Origin: Gemmiger sp. An87
GTDB lineage: Bacteria > Bacillota > Clostridia > Oscillospirales > Ruminococcaceae
DNA length: 49,201 nt
Assembly: GCF_002159185.1 (NCBI RefSeq)
Contig: NZ_NFHD01000026.1
Location: 1-49,201, forward strand
Direction of reading: 5' to 3'
Shown here: one piece after another, positions 48,346-49,201 of the stretch
Layout: each line of letters begins with the position of its first letter
Numbering within the stretch: the stretch's first letter is position 1
Translations under genes and position numbers: made by a program
Notes under the pieces: generated by a model
Seen by the model: the letters and a program-made list of their open reading frames with translations, nothing else
What the model was told of the DNA's origin: nothing
Database searches by the model: none

Positions 48346-49002
48346 ATGGCCTGTCTGCCCTGCCTGGTGCTGGATCACGACGATACCGTGGTGGCCAGCA
48401 CACCTACCATCCACTATCCGGCCTTTCTGGACGCCATGAAGATCCTGCGCCCGGAGGTGAACTGGAGCCTGCACGAGTATGTGCTGTATAACTTCGAGCC
48501 GGGCTTTGAGGCCATCTGCCGGGACATGCTGCACCTGACCGATGAGGAGATGGAGCTGGAAGGGCAGGTCTGGAGAAAATGGACCAGCACCCATGTGCCG
48601 CCCATGTTTCCGGGCATGGCCGACCTGCTGCGCCGCTACCGGGAGGCAGGGGGAACCATCTGTGTGGCCAGCCATTCCAGCGAGGAGATGATCCGGCGAG
48701 ATTATCGGGTGCACTGCGGCTTCGAGCCGGAGCTGGTGTTCGGCTGGGAGCTGCCGCCCCAAAAGCGCAAGCCCGCCCCCTATGCGCTGGAGGAGATCAT
48801 GCGTCATTACGGCCTTGCGCCACAGGAGCTTCTGATGGTGGACGATTTAAAGCCCGGCTGGCAGATGGCGAAAAGCTGCGACGTGCCCTTTGCCTTTGCG
48901 GGCTGGGGCTGCGAGGTGGAGCCGGTGCGCGACTTCATGAAAAAACATTCCACCCACCCGCTGGACACAGTAGACCAGCTGGCCCCGCTGCTGGGCCTGT
49001 AA
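48346..49002 (+). CDS. HAD-superfamily hydrolase (phosphatase)
   Basis: 218 residues. HAD motif I is VLDHDDTVVAS (DxDxT-type, D12 and D14 approximately), motif II ICVASHSSEEMI, motif III the Lys in QKRKPAPYALEEI, and motif IV MVDDLKPGWQMA. A helical cap fills residues ~20-85. This is the PGP/Gph-like branch; substrates are small phosphate esters and cannot be named. The ATG at 48346 is chosen over 48340 because the GGGGG site is 7 nt away. Single gene with its own promoter and a possible operator; no clear terminator follows. Confidence 0.85.
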   Translation: MACLPCLVLDHDDTVVASTPTIHYPAFLDAMKILRPEVNWSLHEYVLYNFEPGFEAICRDMLHLTDEEMELEGQVWRKWTSTHVPPMFPGMADLLRRYREAGGTICVASHSSEEMIRRDYRVHCGFEPELVFGWELPPQKRKPAPYALEEIMRHYGLAPQELLMVDDLKPGWQMAKSCDVPFAFAGWGCEVEPVRDFMKKHSTHPLDTVDQLAPLLGL

Positions 49003-49085
49003 GGCCCGATTTCCTATACAAATAGGACAAACAGAGCAGCATATTAGCAAAGTGATACTTTTTCGAAAAAAAATGAAAAAAGGTG

Positions 49086-49115
49086 TTGACTTCTGCTTGC
49101 AGGGTGTGGTATTAT
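49086..49115 (+). promoter_or_regulatory. Strong promoter, rRNA-type, first of a tandem pair
   Basis: TTGACT (49086-49091), an 18-nt spacer and TATTAT (49110-49115), behind a run of A tracts (49055-49080) resembling an UP element. The downstream leader has short hairpins (GCCGT/ACGGC, 49122-49136) of the sort seen in pre-rRNA leaders. Confidence 0.7.
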
Positions 49116-49178
49116 AACTGAGCCGTCAAAAACGGCAAGCCGCTCGAAAGAGCTTGAAAAAATATTTCAAAAAAGTGC

Positions 49179-49201
49179 TTGACAAAAAGAACTTTGCGAG
49201 A
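49179..49201 (+). promoter_or_regulatory. Second promoter of the tandem pair, -35 only; -10 outside window
   Basis: TTGACA (49179-49184) follows an A/T-rich stretch with A-tracts (49155-49175) and is about 93 bp after the first -35. The expected -10 lies just past the window end. Together the pair indicates a stable-RNA operon to the right; no coding sequence is visible in 49003-49201. Confidence 0.6.

Overview
The window is GC-rich, densely coding bacterial chromosome. I place the source by inference in an anaerobic, gut-type Clostridia lineage (Oscillospiraceae/Ruminococcaceae, of the Faecalibacterium-Gemmiger-Subdoligranulum kind). The signs are the gene families (GGGtGRT protein with its NifU-like partner, GlpP-controlled glycerol operon with DUF1667, HisZ/short HisG, QueH, rubrerythrin, BlaR1-like sensors, many xre-type regulators), strong AGGAGG-type ribosome sites, extended -10 promoters and GC hairpin-T terminators. 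No tRNA, rRNA, CRISPR array or complete insertion sequence is visible, but the last 120 bases look like tandem rRNA-type promoters.

Layout. 1-4100: 3' part of a BlaR1-like M56 sensor protease with an unusual repeat-bearing exterior, then an aldo/keto reductase with a two-cluster ferredoxin tail. 4111-5290: an orphan phage-type replication-initiator-like gene with 33-bp direct repeats upstream. 5293-6710: queH, an apparently free-standing structured RNA unit (about 6095-6334), and a small UPF0291/DUF896 protein. 6779-10470: CDF metal exporter, PLP aminotransferase, NADP isocitrate dehydrogenase. 10550-19600: a leftward block of regulators and small proteins (three xre-type, a TetR, a PadR with a clear double operator, DUF2812, an NmrA-like reductase, a large deacetylase-like cytosolic protein). 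19759-20502: hsp20 behind a CIRCE element. 20611-21090: another xre-type membrane regulator.

21096-27952 is a glycerol-3-phosphate locus. glpP is transcribed leftward. To its right lie a promoter, a leader that ends in a strong intrinsic terminator, a 180-bp foldback repeat, a membrane-anchored exo/endonuclease/phosphatase-fold gene, two FAD oxidoreductases, DUF1667 and glpK, mostly coupled by 4-nt overlaps. GlpP antitermination at that terminator is a testable model. 27978-31656: nrdAB behind two NrdR boxes set 32 bp apart. 31783-36112: TraX-like membrane protein, hisS, an MFS transporter, and a UcpA-like SDR broken by a single-base frameshift. 36124-38503: a small possibly HPr-like protein, then the highly expressed NifU-like/GGGtGRT pair with a Rex-like site in its leader. 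38618-39305: a transposase N-terminal remnant and the second copy of the 180-bp foldback element, inverted. 39380: rubrerythrin. 40066-48216: a complete, translationally coupled histidine operon, hisZGDCBHAF-hisIE and a PHP histidinol-phosphatase. 48346: a HAD phosphatase; the window ends in rRNA-like promoters.

The most interesting items are the foldback element, whose arms differ between the two copies but stay complementary, the GlpP leader attenuator, the unassigned RNA unit near 6.1-6.3 kb, the redox-linked NifU-like/GGGtGRT operon, and the orphan replication gene with iteron-like repeats.
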